A stretch of 64,000 nucleotides of DNA from Lewinella sp. W8 (GCF_004375085.3 NZ_SNAQ03000022.1:62001-126000); one strand, 5' to 3'. Shown: positions 8,727 through 18,460, numbered from the stretch's first letter. Translations and numbers: made by a program. Notes: a model not told the origin generated them from the sequence alone.

Positions 8727-9632
8727 CTAGTCGGAAACGGCTTCGGCTCCGTGCAGGGCACCGATGAAGGTCATCATTTCATCGAGGCCGCCGACGATCT
8801 TTACGCGATCAAATTCCGAAAAATCGTGCAGGGAGGCCTGGTAGCCCGTCAGGAGAAGGGTGGCGTCCGGGCAGCCCGTCAGCACGCTCTCCACGTGGGC
8901 CTCCACGGGTTCGTGGACGAAGGCGTTGGACAGGATGGTGAACAAGTAATCGATGCGGGTGCAGCGGGCGGCATCCGCCAGGTCCACGGCGCTCACGTCT
9001 CCCCCCAGGTAGAGGGTGGAGAACTGCCGCTTGCGGAGCAGATACTGAACGAAGAGTAAACTGAGTTCCTGGCGTTCGCCTTCGGGCAGATAGAGCGCAA
9101 AGGTCGGCCCCCGCCGCTGTTTGAGCGGCGGTAGTGCATCCGTAGCCGCGATCACCTTCTGGCGAATTAGGTTCCCGATGAAGGCTTCCTGTACCGGAGT
9201 AACCGAGCCCGTGAAGTAGAGCACGCCGAGTTTATCCAGAAAGGGGTAGATCACCTCCAGCATCGTTTCCTCGAAGCCCCGTTGCTTGATGTTCGTGTCG
9301 ATGATGTGGCTGAACTTGAATTCATCCATCTCCACGGTGGAAAGGGTCAGGGCGTCCAGCTGGGTATCGGCGCTGACGTTGATGGAGCTGATGGCCGCCA
9401 CCCGTTCGGCCCGCTCATCCGACGGCATCTTGGCGATCTTCGAGATGCGCATGCCGTTCTTGTTCAACAGGGCCACGTTGAGTAATTCGCGGAGGTCCTC
9501 GTCGAGGTAGTAGCGGATGTTGGAAGCCGTTCTTTTGGGTGTCACGATCGCATACCGCTGCTCCCACGCGCGTAGCGTGGCCGCCTTGATGCCGGTAAGC
9601 TTTTCGAGATCACTAATGGAGTAAACGGCCAA
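8727..9632 (-). CDS. MerR-family regulator with degenerate cobalamin-type C-terminal module
   Basis: Residues 1-70 form a MerR winged helix (YSISDLEKLTGIKAATLRAW, then the YAIVTPKR wing). The rest has the two-part layout of CarA/CarH/LitR regulators: a helical cap (about 90-180) and a Rossmann-like half (about 185-295). The features that hold B12 are missing: there is no W-x9-EH motif in the cap, and the DxHxxG loop is replaced by LPEGERQELS. It therefore probably does not bind cobalamin. Relatives often control carotenoid genes; a carotenoid desaturase lies 26 kb away at 35181. The only start compatible with the domain is TTG at 9632. Confidence 0.85.
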   Translation of the reverse strand: MAVYSISDLEKLTGIKAATLRAWEQRYAIVTPKRTASNIRYYLDEDLRELLNVALLNKNGMRISKIAKMPSDERAERVAAISSINVSADTQLDALTLSTVEMDEFKFSHIIDTNIKQRGFEETMLEVIYPFLDKLGVLYFTGSVTPVQEAFIGNLIRQKVIAATDALPPLKQRRGPTFALYLPEGERQELSLLFVQYLLRKRQFSTLYLGGDVSAVDLADAARCTRIDYLFTILSNAFVHEPVEAHVESVLTGCPDATLLLTGYQASLHDFSEFDRVKIVGGLDEMMTFIGALHGAEAVSD

Positions 9633-9937
9633 AATGCGGGGTTAGGAGGGTATTTAAACTTGTCAGAAATGGAAGCCGGGGGACTAACATCGGTCTTCCA
9701 GAATAGTTCAGTGCGCCGGACACGGGTTCTTTATTCGCTTTTGGCTATTTTTCGCCTCCGAACTTGATTCGGGCGTGACCGCAGGATGCAATGTAACAAT
9801 ATAGCGCCGCATTTCCGGGTATCTGGTGATTGATCCCGGGCCTACGGCTGGCAGCACCGCCTTGACCCGGCACCTGCGCTCCGCGCCCGCGCCTCGTTCA
9901 ACCCAAACATCACGGCTTTCAGCCTAAACCTAAAATT
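9633..9937. other. Divergent intergenic region between the MerR gene and a T9SS cargo gene
   Basis: These 305 bases must hold promoters for both divergent genes, but no clean TTTG/TAnnTTTG pair is evident. A copy of the dispersed GGCACCTGCG motif lies at about 9871-9880, followed by a GC-rich purine/pyrimidine stretch. No coding frame or RNA gene is recognised. Confidence 0.5.
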
Positions 9938-12733
9938 ATGCTCAACCGTCTTTTACCGCTGTTCTTCCTGCTGATCTGCTTTGCCAGCGGATTGAGGGCC
10001 CAGGATTGTCGCTACCAATTGCTCATGGAAGACCTCGTTTCGGAAGACGGATGGAACGGTGGCGAACTGACCATTACCGTTGCCGGAGTTCCCAGCACCT
10101 ACACCCTCACTGAGGAATTGGGGGAAGGGCGTTCCTTTTCGGTTTTTTTTGACGTAAACAACGGCGACGAAGTGGTGCTGGGCTACGCACGCGGCCCGTT
10201 CCCGGAGGAAACCAGTTTCTCCATCCTCAACAACGCCGACAGTCTGATCTTCCGGGCCGACACCGCCCCCGAAAACAGCACCAACGTGTTCAGCTTCACC
10301 GCCGCCTGCGTGGACTGTGCGCCACCGCCCGCCGCCAGCATTGTCTTTTCCCGGGTCCGCTTCAATTCCGCGGAAGTCAACTTCCAGCCGAGTAGCAGTG
10401 CGGCCGATCCGGTCTACCTTTTCGAGTACGGCACGGGGGACTATGACCCCGAAGTCTCCACCAACGGGGAGAGCCTGACGACCCAGGACACCTTCCTGCG
10501 CATCAACGACCTGGAGTCTGACGTATTGTACACCTTCTGGCTCAGCACCATCTGCCGGGCCAGCGACGATACGACGGTGCGCCGTGGCCCCTTCCAGATC
10601 GTTACCCAGAAGGAGAAAGACGTGGGCATCGCCGAGCTGATGTCGCCCATGACGGGTTGTGACCTGGGCAGCGAGGAAGTAACCATCGGCATCCGCAACT
10701 ACGGGGGCGCTCCGCAGCAATTCTTCAACGTCGACTTCACCATCAACGGCAACGGCGGCGGCGTCAGCCGCCCCGCCGACGGCATCTTCACCGGCGTCGT
10801 TGGGGTGGACAGCATTGAGTTCTTCACCTTCGACGTCCGTGCCTTCCTCACCACGCCGGGAGACTACGAATTCAAGCTCTGGACGGAACTCGAAGGCGAT
10901 CAGGACCCCACGAACGATACCCTGAGCATCATCGTCCGCCACGTGCCGGTAATCACGGAATTCCCCTACGTCGAGAACTTCGAAAACAACGACGGATTCT
11001 GGCGGGCAGAGCGCGCGGGTCGTGGGCCGGTCAGCTGGCAGTGGGGAACACCCCAGGGCACCTTCATCAACCGGGCGCCCCAGGGCTCCCGCGCCTGGGT
11101 AACCAACCTACGCGGCAACTACTTCAACAACGAAGAGAGCTACCTCATTAGCCCCTGTTTTGACCTGACGGACATGGAAGAAGACCCGCTCTTCTCCGCC
11201 ATAATGTACATCGAAACCGAGGAAAACTTCGATGAGGTGTACCTGGAGATGACCACCGACCGCGGGGAGAACTGGCGACGAGTGGAAACCAGTCCCGCCG
11301 ACATCCGCTGGTACAACGACCGGGGCAACCAGTGGTGGGAAGGTGACGGTGGCTTCGGCAACGGGCCGTCCATGGTCGCCCAGCTGCTCTCGGGTGCCGC
11401 CGGTAACGAAATTCAGCTGCGCTACGTCTTCAGCAGCGGACGCAGTGACGTGCTGGAGGGCGTGCTCGTCGACGCCGTCAGCATCGGCGAGCGGGCGGAG
11501 ATCAACCTGGCCGCCCTGCAGGCGGGCCTGGACGCGGGATGCATCGCCTTCGACAACAGTAACCTCAATTTCACCGTCGTCAACCTCGGCACCACGATCG
11601 CCAGCGACTTTACCGTGAACTACACCCTCAACGGCACGGACATCATCAGCGAGCCCTTCCCGGGCAGTCTGTTGCCGGGTGAGCAGTCTACCTTCACCTT
11701 TACCGACCCGCTCAACGGCGGGGCCTTCCCCGACGGCATCACGGCCTGGGTCAGCATCGCCGGCGACGTCCAGCTCAATAACGACACCACCTTCCTGAGC
11801 TTCCCCGGCATCATGGAGCTGCCCTTCTACGAAGACTTCGAGAACGGACAACTACCCGACAGCTGGGCGCTGGACGGCGACGCGGTCATCGGCCAGCGAG
11901 CGGGCAGCCCCTCGGTCACCCTCTACGACACCTTCAACGACACGGACTCCACGATGCTGTTCTTCACGGCCACTTACGGAGATTTATCCGCCCAGGACAC
12001 CCTGCGCTTCGACGTGGCCCTGGAGGGTGACGGAATCGTCAGCCTGCGGATCGACGTGGACTTCTGTGACGTTTCCACCGACATCTTCGAGATCGACACC
12101 CTCGTAGCCGGAACCTACGCGGTGGCTGTAACGCCCAGTGCGAACGGCCTGGCTCGCTTCGGTTTTTACCTCGAACGGGAGTCCGGGGAAGTCACCGTGG
12201 ATTTCGACAACATCAACATCGTCCGCTGCCCGGAAAGCCTGAGCCTGACCGCTGACGTCATTGCTGTGACCGACCGCCTGGCTACCGACGGGGCGGCAAC
12301 CATTTTCCCCGGAGCGGGTACGCCTCCCTATACCTTCGACTGGAATACCGGAGACACGGAGCAAACGCTTGACGGGCTGGCCCGTGGTCCCTACCAGGTG
12401 GTGGTGACCGACGTCCTGGGCTGTACGGATACCATCCGCTTCGACATTGACCTGACGGTGGACACCGACGATCCGGAGGGCATTCTGGCGGACCTTCAGG
12501 TATTCCCGAACCCAACGTCGGGGATGCTTCTGGTCCAACTTCAGCTGGAAGAGGCCGCGCCGCTTTCGATCATCCTGATGGACGTTACCGGACGGCAACT
12601 GCGGGTGCTTGATTTTGGCCGTAACGTCCGGCTGGATGCTCCCCTTGACCTGAGTGCCTATCCGGCCGGGTTGTACTTCCTCCAGTTGAGGACGGTTGAC
12701 GCCAGCCGAACGCTGCGGGTGATTCGCCGATAG
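9938..12733 (+). CDS. Large secreted multi-domain protein with T9SS C-terminal sorting domain
   Basis: The 931-residue protein has a signal peptide (LLPLFFLLICFASGLRAQ), then a fibronectin-III-like domain (about 120-220). Two concanavalin/MAM-like jelly-roll segments follow, introduced by FPYVENFENNDGFW and LPFYEDFENGQLPDSW, with CARDB-like linkers between. A SprB-type segment (PPYTFDWNTGDTEQTL) comes near residue 800. The last 80 residues are a type A sorting domain with the VFPNPTSG start and YPAGLYFLQL core. It is most likely a cell-surface or released adhesin or structural protein. No catalytic site is seen. Confidence 0.88.
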   Translation: MLNRLLPLFFLLICFASGLRAQDCRYQLLMEDLVSEDGWNGGELTITVAGVPSTYTLTEELGEGRSFSVFFDVNNGDEVVLGYARGPFPEETSFSILNNADSLIFRADTAPENSTNVFSFTAACVDCAPPPAASIVFSRVRFNSAEVNFQPSSSAADPVYLFEYGTGDYDPEVSTNGESLTTQDTFLRINDLESDVLYTFWLSTICRASDDTTVRRGPFQIVTQKEKDVGIAELMSPMTGCDLGSEEVTIGIRNYGGAPQQFFNVDFTINGNGGGVSRPADGIFTGVVGVDSIEFFTFDVRAFLTTPGDYEFKLWTELEGDQDPTNDTLSIIVRHVPVITEFPYVENFENNDGFWRAERAGRGPVSWQWGTPQGTFINRAPQGSRAWVTNLRGNYFNNEESYLISPCFDLTDMEEDPLFSAIMYIETEENFDEVYLEMTTDRGENWRRVETSPADIRWYNDRGNQWWEGDGGFGNGPSMVAQLLSGAAGNEIQLRYVFSSGRSDVLEGVLVDAVSIGERAEINLAALQAGLDAGCIAFDNSNLNFTVVNLGTTIASDFTVNYTLNGTDIISEPFPGSLLPGEQSTFTFTDPLNGGAFPDGITAWVSIAGDVQLNNDTTFLSFPGIMELPFYEDFENGQLPDSWALDGDAVIGQRAGSPSVTLYDTFNDTDSTMLFFTATYGDLSAQDTLRFDVALEGDGIVSLRIDVDFCDVSTDIFEIDTLVAGTYAVAVTPSANGLARFGFYLERESGEVTVDFDNINIVRCPESLSLTADVIAVTDRLATDGAATIFPGAGTPPYTFDWNTGDTEQTLDGLARGPYQVVVTDVLGCTDTIRFDIDLTVDTDDPEGILADLQVFPNPTSGMLLVQLQLEEAAPLSIILMDVTGRQLRVLDFGRNVRLDAPLDLSAYPAGLYFLQLRTVDASRTLRVIRR

Positions 12734-12766
12734 AACTTAATCCCCCCTTCGGGCATTTTGAAATAA

Positions 12767-12802
12767 CCCCGCGAAGTAAAGATTGCTTCGCGGGGTTTAT
12801 TT
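12767..12802 (+). terminator. Intrinsic terminator after the T9SS cargo gene
   Basis: CCCCGCGAAG at 12767-12776 pairs perfectly with 12786-12795, preceded by AAATAA and followed by TTTATTT. It sits 33 bases past the stop and separates this gene from bshA. Confidence 0.85.
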
Positions 12803-12823
12803 CAGGACGTTTCCAGCTCTACT

Positions 12824-13987
12824 ATGAAAATCGGTGTTGTTTGTTATCCCACTTACGGTGGAAGTGGTGTTTTGGCTACTGAGTTAGGCCTCGGTCTGGC
12901 CCGTAAGGGTCACGAGATTCACTTCATTACTTACCGGCGTCCTGCGCGGCTGGGGCACTTTCAGGCCAACGTCTTTTATCACGAAGTGGACGGAAACGCC
13001 GATTACCCCCTGTTCGAATACGCCCCCTACGAAACCTCCCTGGCCTCCAAGCTGGTGGACGTGGTCGAGAACTACGGCCTTGACCTGTTGCACGTGCACT
13101 ACGCCGTACCGCACGCGTCCGTAGCCTACATGGCCCGAAAAATTCTGATCAGCCGGGGGAGGTACGTCCCCTTCGTCACCACCCTCCACGGCACGGACAT
13201 CACCCTGGTGGGTACTAATCCCGCCTTCGCCCCCACGATTACCTTCGCCATCAACAAATCCGACGGGGTCACGGCCGTTTCAAAGTCTCTGCGGGAAGAC
13301 ACCCTCAATAATTTTGAGATTTGTCGGCCCATTGAGGTGATTTATAACTTCATCGACTTCAAGCGGTTTCAACGCAACAACAAGGACCACTTCAAGGCCG
13401 CCATTGCGCCCAACGGAGAGCGCATTCTGATCCACGTGTCCAATTTCCGGCCCGTCAAGCGGGTGGATGACGTCATTTACATCTTCAAGATCGTCAACGA
13501 CGCGATCCCCAGCAAGTTGCTGCTGATCGGTGACGGTCCGGAGCGGAGCCGGTGTGAAGAACTCAGTCGCCGGCTGAAACTCAGTCAGGACATTCGCTTC
13601 CTAGGCAAGCAGGATGCCGTAGAGGAATTGCTTGCCGTGTCTGACCTCTTCCTGTTGCCCTCGGCCAGTGAAAGCTTCGGGCTGGCGGCCCTGGAGGCTA
13701 TGGCTTGCCAGGTCCCCGTCATCTCCAGCGACGTCGGGGGTATTCCCGAAGTAAACATCGACGGGGAGACCGGCTACACCTCCGGGGTGGGCATGGTGGA
13801 TAAAATGGCCGAAGACGCCCTCAAGATTTTACGGGATGACCAGACCCTCGGCCGGTTCCGGGCCGGCGCCCTGGCCCAGGCCGCCCGCTTTGACATCGAG
13901 GAAATGATTCCTAAATACGAGTCCTACTACCGCGAGGTCATCGAGAACAGCAAGGTTACCCCCACCGAGCCCGTGCCGGATTGCTGA
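12824..13987 (+). CDS. bshA: N-acetyl-alpha-D-glucosaminyl L-malate synthase BshA
   Basis: This GT4-family glycosyltransferase joins UDP-GlcNAc to L-malate, the first step of bacillithiol synthesis. The opening VVCYPTYGGSGVLATELG is the BshA signature, followed by HVHYAVPHA, TLHGTDITLVG and the nucleotide-binding block PSASESFGLAALEAMAC. The length of 387 is typical. bshB and bshC are not in the window, as is common when the pathway is scattered. The ATG lies 22 bases past a strong terminator, so it must have its own promoter in that short interval or rely on read-through. Confidence 0.95.
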   Translation: MKIGVVCYPTYGGSGVLATELGLGLARKGHEIHFITYRRPARLGHFQANVFYHEVDGNADYPLFEYAPYETSLASKLVDVVENYGLDLLHVHYAVPHASVAYMARKILISRGRYVPFVTTLHGTDITLVGTNPAFAPTITFAINKSDGVTAVSKSLREDTLNNFEICRPIEVIYNFIDFKRFQRNNKDHFKAAIAPNGERILIHVSNFRPVKRVDDVIYIFKIVNDAIPSKLLLIGDGPERSRCEELSRRLKLSQDIRFLGKQDAVEELLAVSDLFLLPSASESFGLAALEAMACQVPVISSDVGGIPEVNIDGETGYTSGVGMVDKMAEDALKILRDDQTLGRFRAGALAQAARFDIEEMIPKYESYYREVIENSKVTPTEPVPDC

Positions 13988-14390
13988 TGGAGGGGTGAAA
14001 AGAGATTGATCGAAACTCTTTGCCCTGGCTAAGTCCCGCCAGCCCATTGCTTCCCCGCCGCCCAGACAAGGAGCTTACGCTCCAATTGCTCGTACTGCAT
14101 CCCGGCAGCGCGCGAGGATTCCGCTCCACTGCGTTCCTTGCATCCCGGCAGCGCGCGAGGATTCCGCTCCACTGCGTTTCGCTGCACCTGCGGTCACGCC
14201 ATACGCGACAAAAAGTCACCCGAAGCCTTCAATTGCCTGACAAATTTTCCACCAACTGCTTTGGGAACGCGCTTTGTGCGCTAAATGGCGACTGGTTGAT
14301 AAACTTGAATGCCCTCAGAGGGCGTTCGATCTAGGAACCGGTTCCCATTAGTAAACCGGTTTCGCACCGAAACCGCAAAGCATAAAATTT
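13988..14390. other. Intergenic region before clpB
   Basis: The 403-base gap contains the tandem duplication at 14096-14178, a copy of the GCACCTGC motif near 14184, and small hairpins close to clpB (AACCGGTT...AACCGGTT at about 14336-14361 and GGTTTC/GAAACC just after). No CIRCE-type operator was found. The clpB promoter is presumably here but was not identified. Confidence 0.5.
14096..14178. repeat. Two-copy tandem repeat, 40-bp identical units at 43-bp period
   Basis: Bases 14096-14135 and 14139-14178 are identical and separated by 3 bases. The unit begins TGCATCCCGGCAGCGCGCGA and is followed by CTGCACCTGCGG in the second copy. It is non-coding, and perfect identity suggests a recent duplication. 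Confidence 0.85.
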
Positions 14391-17015
14391 ATGAATTTCA
14401 ACAACTTCACGATCAAGAGCCAGGAGGCACTGCAGCGGGCGGGAGAAATTGCGCTGGGTAACCAGCAGCAGTCCATTGAGCCCGGGCATTTGTTGAAGGC
14501 GGTTTTTGAGATTGATGAAAACGTTACGCCCTTTCTCTTTAAAAAGATGGGGGCGAACATCACTGCCGTCCGGCAGGCGATTGACAGTATTGTGGCTGGC
14601 TACCCGAAGGTATCCGGGGGGCAGCAGATGCTCAGCCGGACGGCCGCCGAATTAATTCAGCACGCCAACGTGGTGGCCAAGGAGATGAAAGACGAATTCG
14701 TTTCCCTGGAACATCTCCTACTCGCCACTTTGAAGATCAGTGACCAGACCGCTCAGGTGCTCCGCGACGCCGGGGTAAACGAAAAGGGGTTGAAGCTGGC
14801 CATTGAGGAACTGCGCAAGGGAAAGCGGGTGACCTCCAACTCCGCGGAGAACAGCTACAACTCCCTGGAAAAGTATGCCGTCAACCTGAACGAACGGGCG
14901 CGTAACGGTAAACTGGACCCCGTCATCGGGCGGGACGAAGAAATTCGCCGGGTGCTGCACATTCTGGCCCGCCGGTCCAAGAACAATCCCATCCTGATCG
15001 GAGAACCCGGGGTTGGTAAGACCGCCATCGTGGAGGGACTGGCGCACCGGATCGTCAACGGCGACGTCCCCGAAGACCTGCGGGATAAGGACATTTACTC
15101 CCTTGACATGGGTGCCCTGATCGCCGGGGCCAAATATCAAGGGGAGTTTGAGGAACGGCTCAAGGCGGTGATTAACGAAGTCACCCAGGCTGACGGACAG
15201 ATTTTCCTCTTCATCGACGAAATCCACACCCTCGTGGGTGCGGGTAAGGGGCAGGGCGCGATGGATGCGGCCAATATCCTGAAGCCCGCGCTGGCGCGCG
15301 GGGAGCTTCGCGCCATCGGCGCGACGACCCTCGGGGAATACCAGAAGTACTTCGAAACGGATAAGGCACTCGAACGTCGCTTCCAGCAGGTACTGGTGGC
15401 CGAACCCAGCGAAGAGGACGCCATCTCCATCCTGCGCGGCCTTAAGGAGCGGTACGAAACCCACCACAAGATCAACATTCTGGACGAAGCCATCGTGGCG
15501 GCCGTGCAACTTTCCGAGCGCTACATTTCGGACCGTTTCCTGCCCGATAAGGCCATCGACCTGATCGACGAGGCGGCCGCCCGCCTGCGTTTGGAGATGA
15601 ACTCCATGCCGGAAGAGCTCGACGAGATCGAGCGTAAAATCCGACAGCTGGAGATCGAGCGGGAGGCCGTGAAGCGGGAAAACGATGCCGATAAAATCAG
15701 CCGGATCAACGAAGACCTGGCCAACCTGGAAGAACAGCGCAACGGCCTGCGGGCCCAGTGGGAAAGTGAGCGGGAAGTTGTGCTGGGCATCCAGCAGGCC
15801 AAGGAGCGGATAGAAGAGCTTCGCAACGAAGCCAAGCGGGCCGAACGGGCCGGTGAATTCAGCAAGGTCGCCGAAATCCGCTACGGGCGTATTCCCGAAA
15901 TTGAGGGAGAACTCGCCAGCTACAACGAGCGACTCACCGACATGCAGACGACGGCCAAGATGCTGGTCAAGGAAGAGGTGGACGCGGAAGACATTGCCGA
16001 AATCGTCGCCCGCTGGACGGGCATCCCCGTCACCCGGATGCTACAATCGGAGCGCGACAAGCTCCTGCAACTCGAGCACGAACTGCACCAGCGGGTAGTG
16101 GGTCAGGAGGAAGCGGTGGAGGCCGTAGCCGACGCCATTCGCCTGAGCCGCACGGGGCTGAGCAATCAGGAACGCCCCATCGGTAGCTTCCTGTTCCTGG
16201 GTACTACCGGCGTCGGTAAGACGGAGCTGGCCAAGGCGCTGGCCGAATACCTGTTCAACGACGAGAACATGATGACCCGGATCGACATGAGCGAATACCA
16301 GGAACGGCACGCCGTCAGCCGGCTGGTGGGAGCGCCTCCGGGATACGTCGGCTACGACGAAGGGGGCCAGCTCACCGAAGCCGTCCGTCGTAAGCCCTAC
16401 TCCGTCGTGCTGCTGGACGAGATTGAAAAAGCGCACCCCGATGTGTTCAACATCCTGCTGCAGGTGCTGGACGACGGCCGACTGACGGACAATAAGGGCC
16501 GGGTGGCCAACTTCAAAAACACCATCATCATCATGACCTCGAACATGGGATCGGACATCATCCGGGAGCGGTTCAGTCAGATCGATGGCAACAACGAAGA
16601 CGAAATTGTTGCCTCCACGAAGGAGGAACTCTTTGGCCTGCTCAAGCAAACGGTACGACCCGAGTTCCTGAACCGAATCGACGACATTGTCATGTTCAAA
16701 CCGTTGAGCCGGAAAGACATTCGCGAAATTGTTGAGTTACAATTAATTAAAGTTCGCGAACAATTGGAAGAACAAAACATTATACTTAGTATAGCACCAG
16801 AAGCGATGGATTGGTTGGCCGCCGAAGGCTACAGTCCGGAGTTTGGTGCCCGTCCGCTTAAGCGAGTGATCAAAAAGCGGGTCCTTCGTCAGCTTTCCAA
16901 GCAAATGCTCGAAGGAAGCGTTCAGGCCGGGAGCCAAATGGTGCTTGACGTATTTGACGATGTAGTCGTCTTCCGCAAGGCGCGCGAAAACGAGCGTATT
17001 GCCGAAACGGCTTAA
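14391..17015 (+). CDS. clpB: ATP-dependent disaggregase ClpB
   Basis: ClpB extracts polypeptides from aggregates together with the DnaK system. The 874-residue protein has the N-terminal Clp repeat domain (1-145) and a first AAA+ module with Walker [10 protein letters not shown] near residue 204. The coiled-coil middle domain (about 405-525) distinguishes ClpB from ClpA/ClpC. The second AAA+ module has Walker [10 protein letters not shown] near 603, Walker [12 protein letters not shown] and sensor segment [12 protein letters not shown]. The length is normal and all motifs are intact. It is probably monocistronic, with a terminator after it. Confidence 0.98.
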   Translation: MNFNNFTIKSQEALQRAGEIALGNQQQSIEPGHLLKAVFEIDENVTPFLFKKMGANITAVRQAIDSIVAGYPKVSGGQQMLSRTAAELIQHANVVAKEMKDEFVSLEHLLLATLKISDQTAQVLRDAGVNEKGLKLAIEELRKGKRVTSNSAENSYNSLEKYAVNLNERARNGKLDPVIGRDEEIRRVLHILARRSKNNPILIGEPGVGKTAIVEGLAHRIVNGDVPEDLRDKDIYSLDMGALIAGAKYQGEFEERLKAVINEVTQADGQIFLFIDEIHTLVGAGKGQGAMDAANILKPALARGELRAIGATTLGEYQKYFETDKALERRFQQVLVAEPSEEDAISILRGLKERYETHHKINILDEAIVAAVQLSERYISDRFLPDKAIDLIDEAAARLRLEMNSMPEELDEIERKIRQLEIEREAVKRENDADKISRINEDLANLEEQRNGLRAQWESEREVVLGIQQAKERIEELRNEAKRAERAGEFSKVAEIRYGRIPEIEGELASYNERLTDMQTTAKMLVKEEVDAEDIAEIVARWTGIPVTRMLQSERDKLLQLEHELHQRVVGQEEAVEAVADAIRLSRTGLSNQERPIGSFLFLGTTGVGKTELAKALAEYLFNDENMMTRIDMSEYQERHAVSRLVGAPPGYVGYDEGGQLTEAVRRKPYSVVLLDEIEKAHPDVFNILLQVLDDGRLTDNKGRVANFKNTIIIMTSNMGSDIIRERFSQIDGNNEDEIVASTKEELFGLLKQTVRPEFLNRIDDIVMFKPLSRKDIREIVELQLIKVREQLEEQNIILSIAPEAMDWLAAEGYSPEFGARPLKRVIKKRVLRQLSKQMLEGSVQAGSQMVLDVFDDVVVFRKARENERIAETA

Positions 17016-17040
17016 AGATGTTGTTCATAGTGTTATGAAT

Positions 17041-17080
17041 AGGCGGCGGCTCTGGAGACGGAGTCGTCGCTTTCTCCTTT
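17041..17080 (+). terminator. Intrinsic terminator after clpB
   Basis: GCGGCGGCTC at 17043-17052 pairs with GAGTCGTCGC at 17061-17070 (ten pairs, two of them G-U) and is followed by TTTCTCCTTTT. It lies shortly after the clpB stop. Confidence 0.6.
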
Positions 17081-17138
17081 TCGGGCCGTGAACTACTGGT
17101 TTTCAACAACCATTAGTCCCCTGAACCGTTCCGTTGGC

Positions 17139-17720
17139 GTGCAAGCAACTAGCAGAAAAATTGTCGTGGCCATCGGTGGCAGCAGTGGAAGTATTTACGC
17201 CAAATGTCTCCTGGACCGGCTCGTGAGCATGTCCGATCAGTGGGACAAGGTGGGCGTGGTCATGACCGCCAACGGGAAGTACAACTGGGAGCTGGAACTA
17301 GGTGCCTTTGATCCGCAGGACTATCCCTTTGATTTTTACGATAACAAGGACTTTCACGCCCCCTTCGCCTCCGGCTCCGCCCGCTACGACACCATGATGA
17401 TCTGTCCCTGCAGTATGGGGTTACTGGGCCGCATCAATGCGGGCATCAGCCAGGATCTCATCACCCGGGCGGCGGACGTCGTCCTGAAGGAACGGCGCCG
17501 GCTGATCCTCGTGCCGCGGGAAACGCCCCTCAGCCTGATCCACCTCCGTAACATGACGGCCCTGACCGAGGCCGGCGCCATTATCTGTCCGGCCATCCCC
17601 AGTTTCTACTCCGGGGCAGCAACCCGCGAGGAGCTGGCGCTGACCGTCGTAGACCGGGTCCTTGACCTGGCCGCATTCACGCCGCCCGAAACCTACCGCT
17701 GGGGAGAAGAGGACAAATAA
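17139..17720 (+). CDS. ubiX: UbiX-family flavin prenyltransferase
   Basis: UbiX prenylates FMN to make the cofactor of UbiD decarboxylases. The Rossmann-like start IVVAIGGSSGSIYAKCLLDRL and the conserved run CPCSMGLLGRINAGISQDLI, followed by the RRLILVPRETPLSLIHLRNM block, identify it. The PAIPSFYSG segment matches the C-terminal active-site region. GTG 17139 gives a 193-residue protein of usual size; a GTG at 17088 would add 17 unconserved residues. UbiD is not in the window. Confidence 0.92.
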   Translation: MQATSRKIVVAIGGSSGSIYAKCLLDRLVSMSDQWDKVGVVMTANGKYNWELELGAFDPQDYPFDFYDNKDFHAPFASGSARYDTMMICPCSMGLLGRINAGISQDLITRAADVVLKERRRLILVPRETPLSLIHLRNMTALTEAGAIICPAIPSFYSGAATREELALTVVDRVLDLAAFTPPETYRWGEEDK

Positions 17721-17729
17721 TTTCCGCCG

Positions 17730-17778
17730 TTCATCGACCGACGGGGTCATTCATCGACAATTTGGGAAGATTCATCGA
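17730..17778 (+). promoter_or_regulatory. Three direct TTCATCGA repeats at 20-21 bp spacing (candidate regulator sites)
   Basis: TTCATCGA occurs exactly at 17730-17737, 17750-17757 and 17771-17778. Start-to-start spacings of 20 and 21 bp place all copies on the same DNA face, as for LytTR-type response regulators binding direct repeats. They lie 100-150 bases upstream of the secreted-protein gene at 17879. The LytTR assignment is inference. Confidence 0.6.
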
Positions 17779-17878
17779 TCCCGGGGGCCGAAGGTGCAAC
17801 CCCGCGGGCAAGCCCCTCGTCTTTCAACCGTATTACACACAAGAACCGCCTGATTGCCAACCCAGTAACCCAAGTACC

Positions 17879-18244
17879 ATGAAAACCTCTTTGTTCACTT
17901 TATGCCTGTTGTTTTGCCTGTTTTCCACTAACGCCGCGGCCAACACTCCCGTCGAAGATCCTCAGGAACCACTAATCGTTCGTTCCTACCTGGTGACCGA
18001 CGGACTGGAGATCACCCTGGCCAACCTGGAAAAAACCCGCACCACCCTGAAACTGGAAAATCTGGATCAGGAAAAGGTGGTGTATTCCGACATCGTTCGC
18101 AACCACAACGGGTACAGTTACAACCTGAACCTCAACAAGCTCCCCAAGGGGCGTTACCTCCTTTCCGTAACCAAGAACAACACCGTACGCCAACAAGTGA
18201 TCCTGATTGCCGATCACGGGGTGATGTGCAGTGAATGGAAATAA
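17879..18244 (+). CDS. Small secreted protein, sorting-domain-like
   Basis: The 121-residue product has a clear signal peptide (KTSLFTLCLLFCLFSTNAAA) and an all-beta mature region of about 100 residues. That region contains DGLEITLANLEKTRTTLKLE and KLPKGRYLLSVTKNN, which resembles the Ig-like fold of T9SS sorting or DUF3244-type domains standing alone. The ATG at 17879 is chosen because it starts the signal peptide. The final VMCSEWK contains a lone cysteine. Its role is unknown. The upstream direct repeats suggest dedicated regulation. Confidence 0.75.
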   Translation: MKTSLFTLCLLFCLFSTNAAANTPVEDPQEPLIVRSYLVTDGLEITLANLEKTRTTLKLENLDQEKVVYSDIVRNHNGYSYNLNLNKLPKGRYLLSVTKNNTVRQQVILIADHGVMCSEWK

Positions 18245-18321
18245 CCGGCCCCACGGCTCCTGCCGGGGCACAACCGGTTTTAAGAGCATTCTAGTTTATT
18301 CCAGTTCTTAAGCATTATCTC

Positions 18322-18352
18322 CGCGCCGGAATTATCCGGCGCGTTTTTTTTT
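18322..18352 (+). terminator. Strong intrinsic terminator
   Basis: CGCGCCGGA at 18322-18330 pairs perfectly with TCCGGCGCG at 18335-18343 and is followed by a run of nine T. It terminates the small secreted-protein transcript. Confidence 0.92.
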
Positions 18353-18412
18353 GCCCCAAGCAGCGGTTTTTCCCGCCGCCACAAACTATTCCCGGTCGGG
18401 GAACGATTAATT

Positions 18413-18460
18413 AGAGCATGCTTGAATTTTGGTCATCTGGCCAACATCCAAGCATGCTCT
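18413..18460. repeat. Hairpin with perfect 12-bp arms upstream of gldD
   Basis: AGAGCATGCTTG at 18413-18424 is exactly complementary to 18449-18460. A weaker inner pairing TTGG/CCAA lies in the 24-base centre. There is no T-run after it. It begins 72 bases before the gldD start, so it may be a leader structure, a regulator site or a small dispersed palindrome. Confidence 0.6.

Noticed and set aside
8727-9632. B12-dependent CarH photoreceptor
   Set aside because: The cap and Rossmann cobalamin ligand motifs are missing.
14200-14390. CIRCE/HrcA operator before clpB
   Set aside because: No TTAGCACTC-N9-GAGTGCTAA element was found; only small unrelated hairpins are present.
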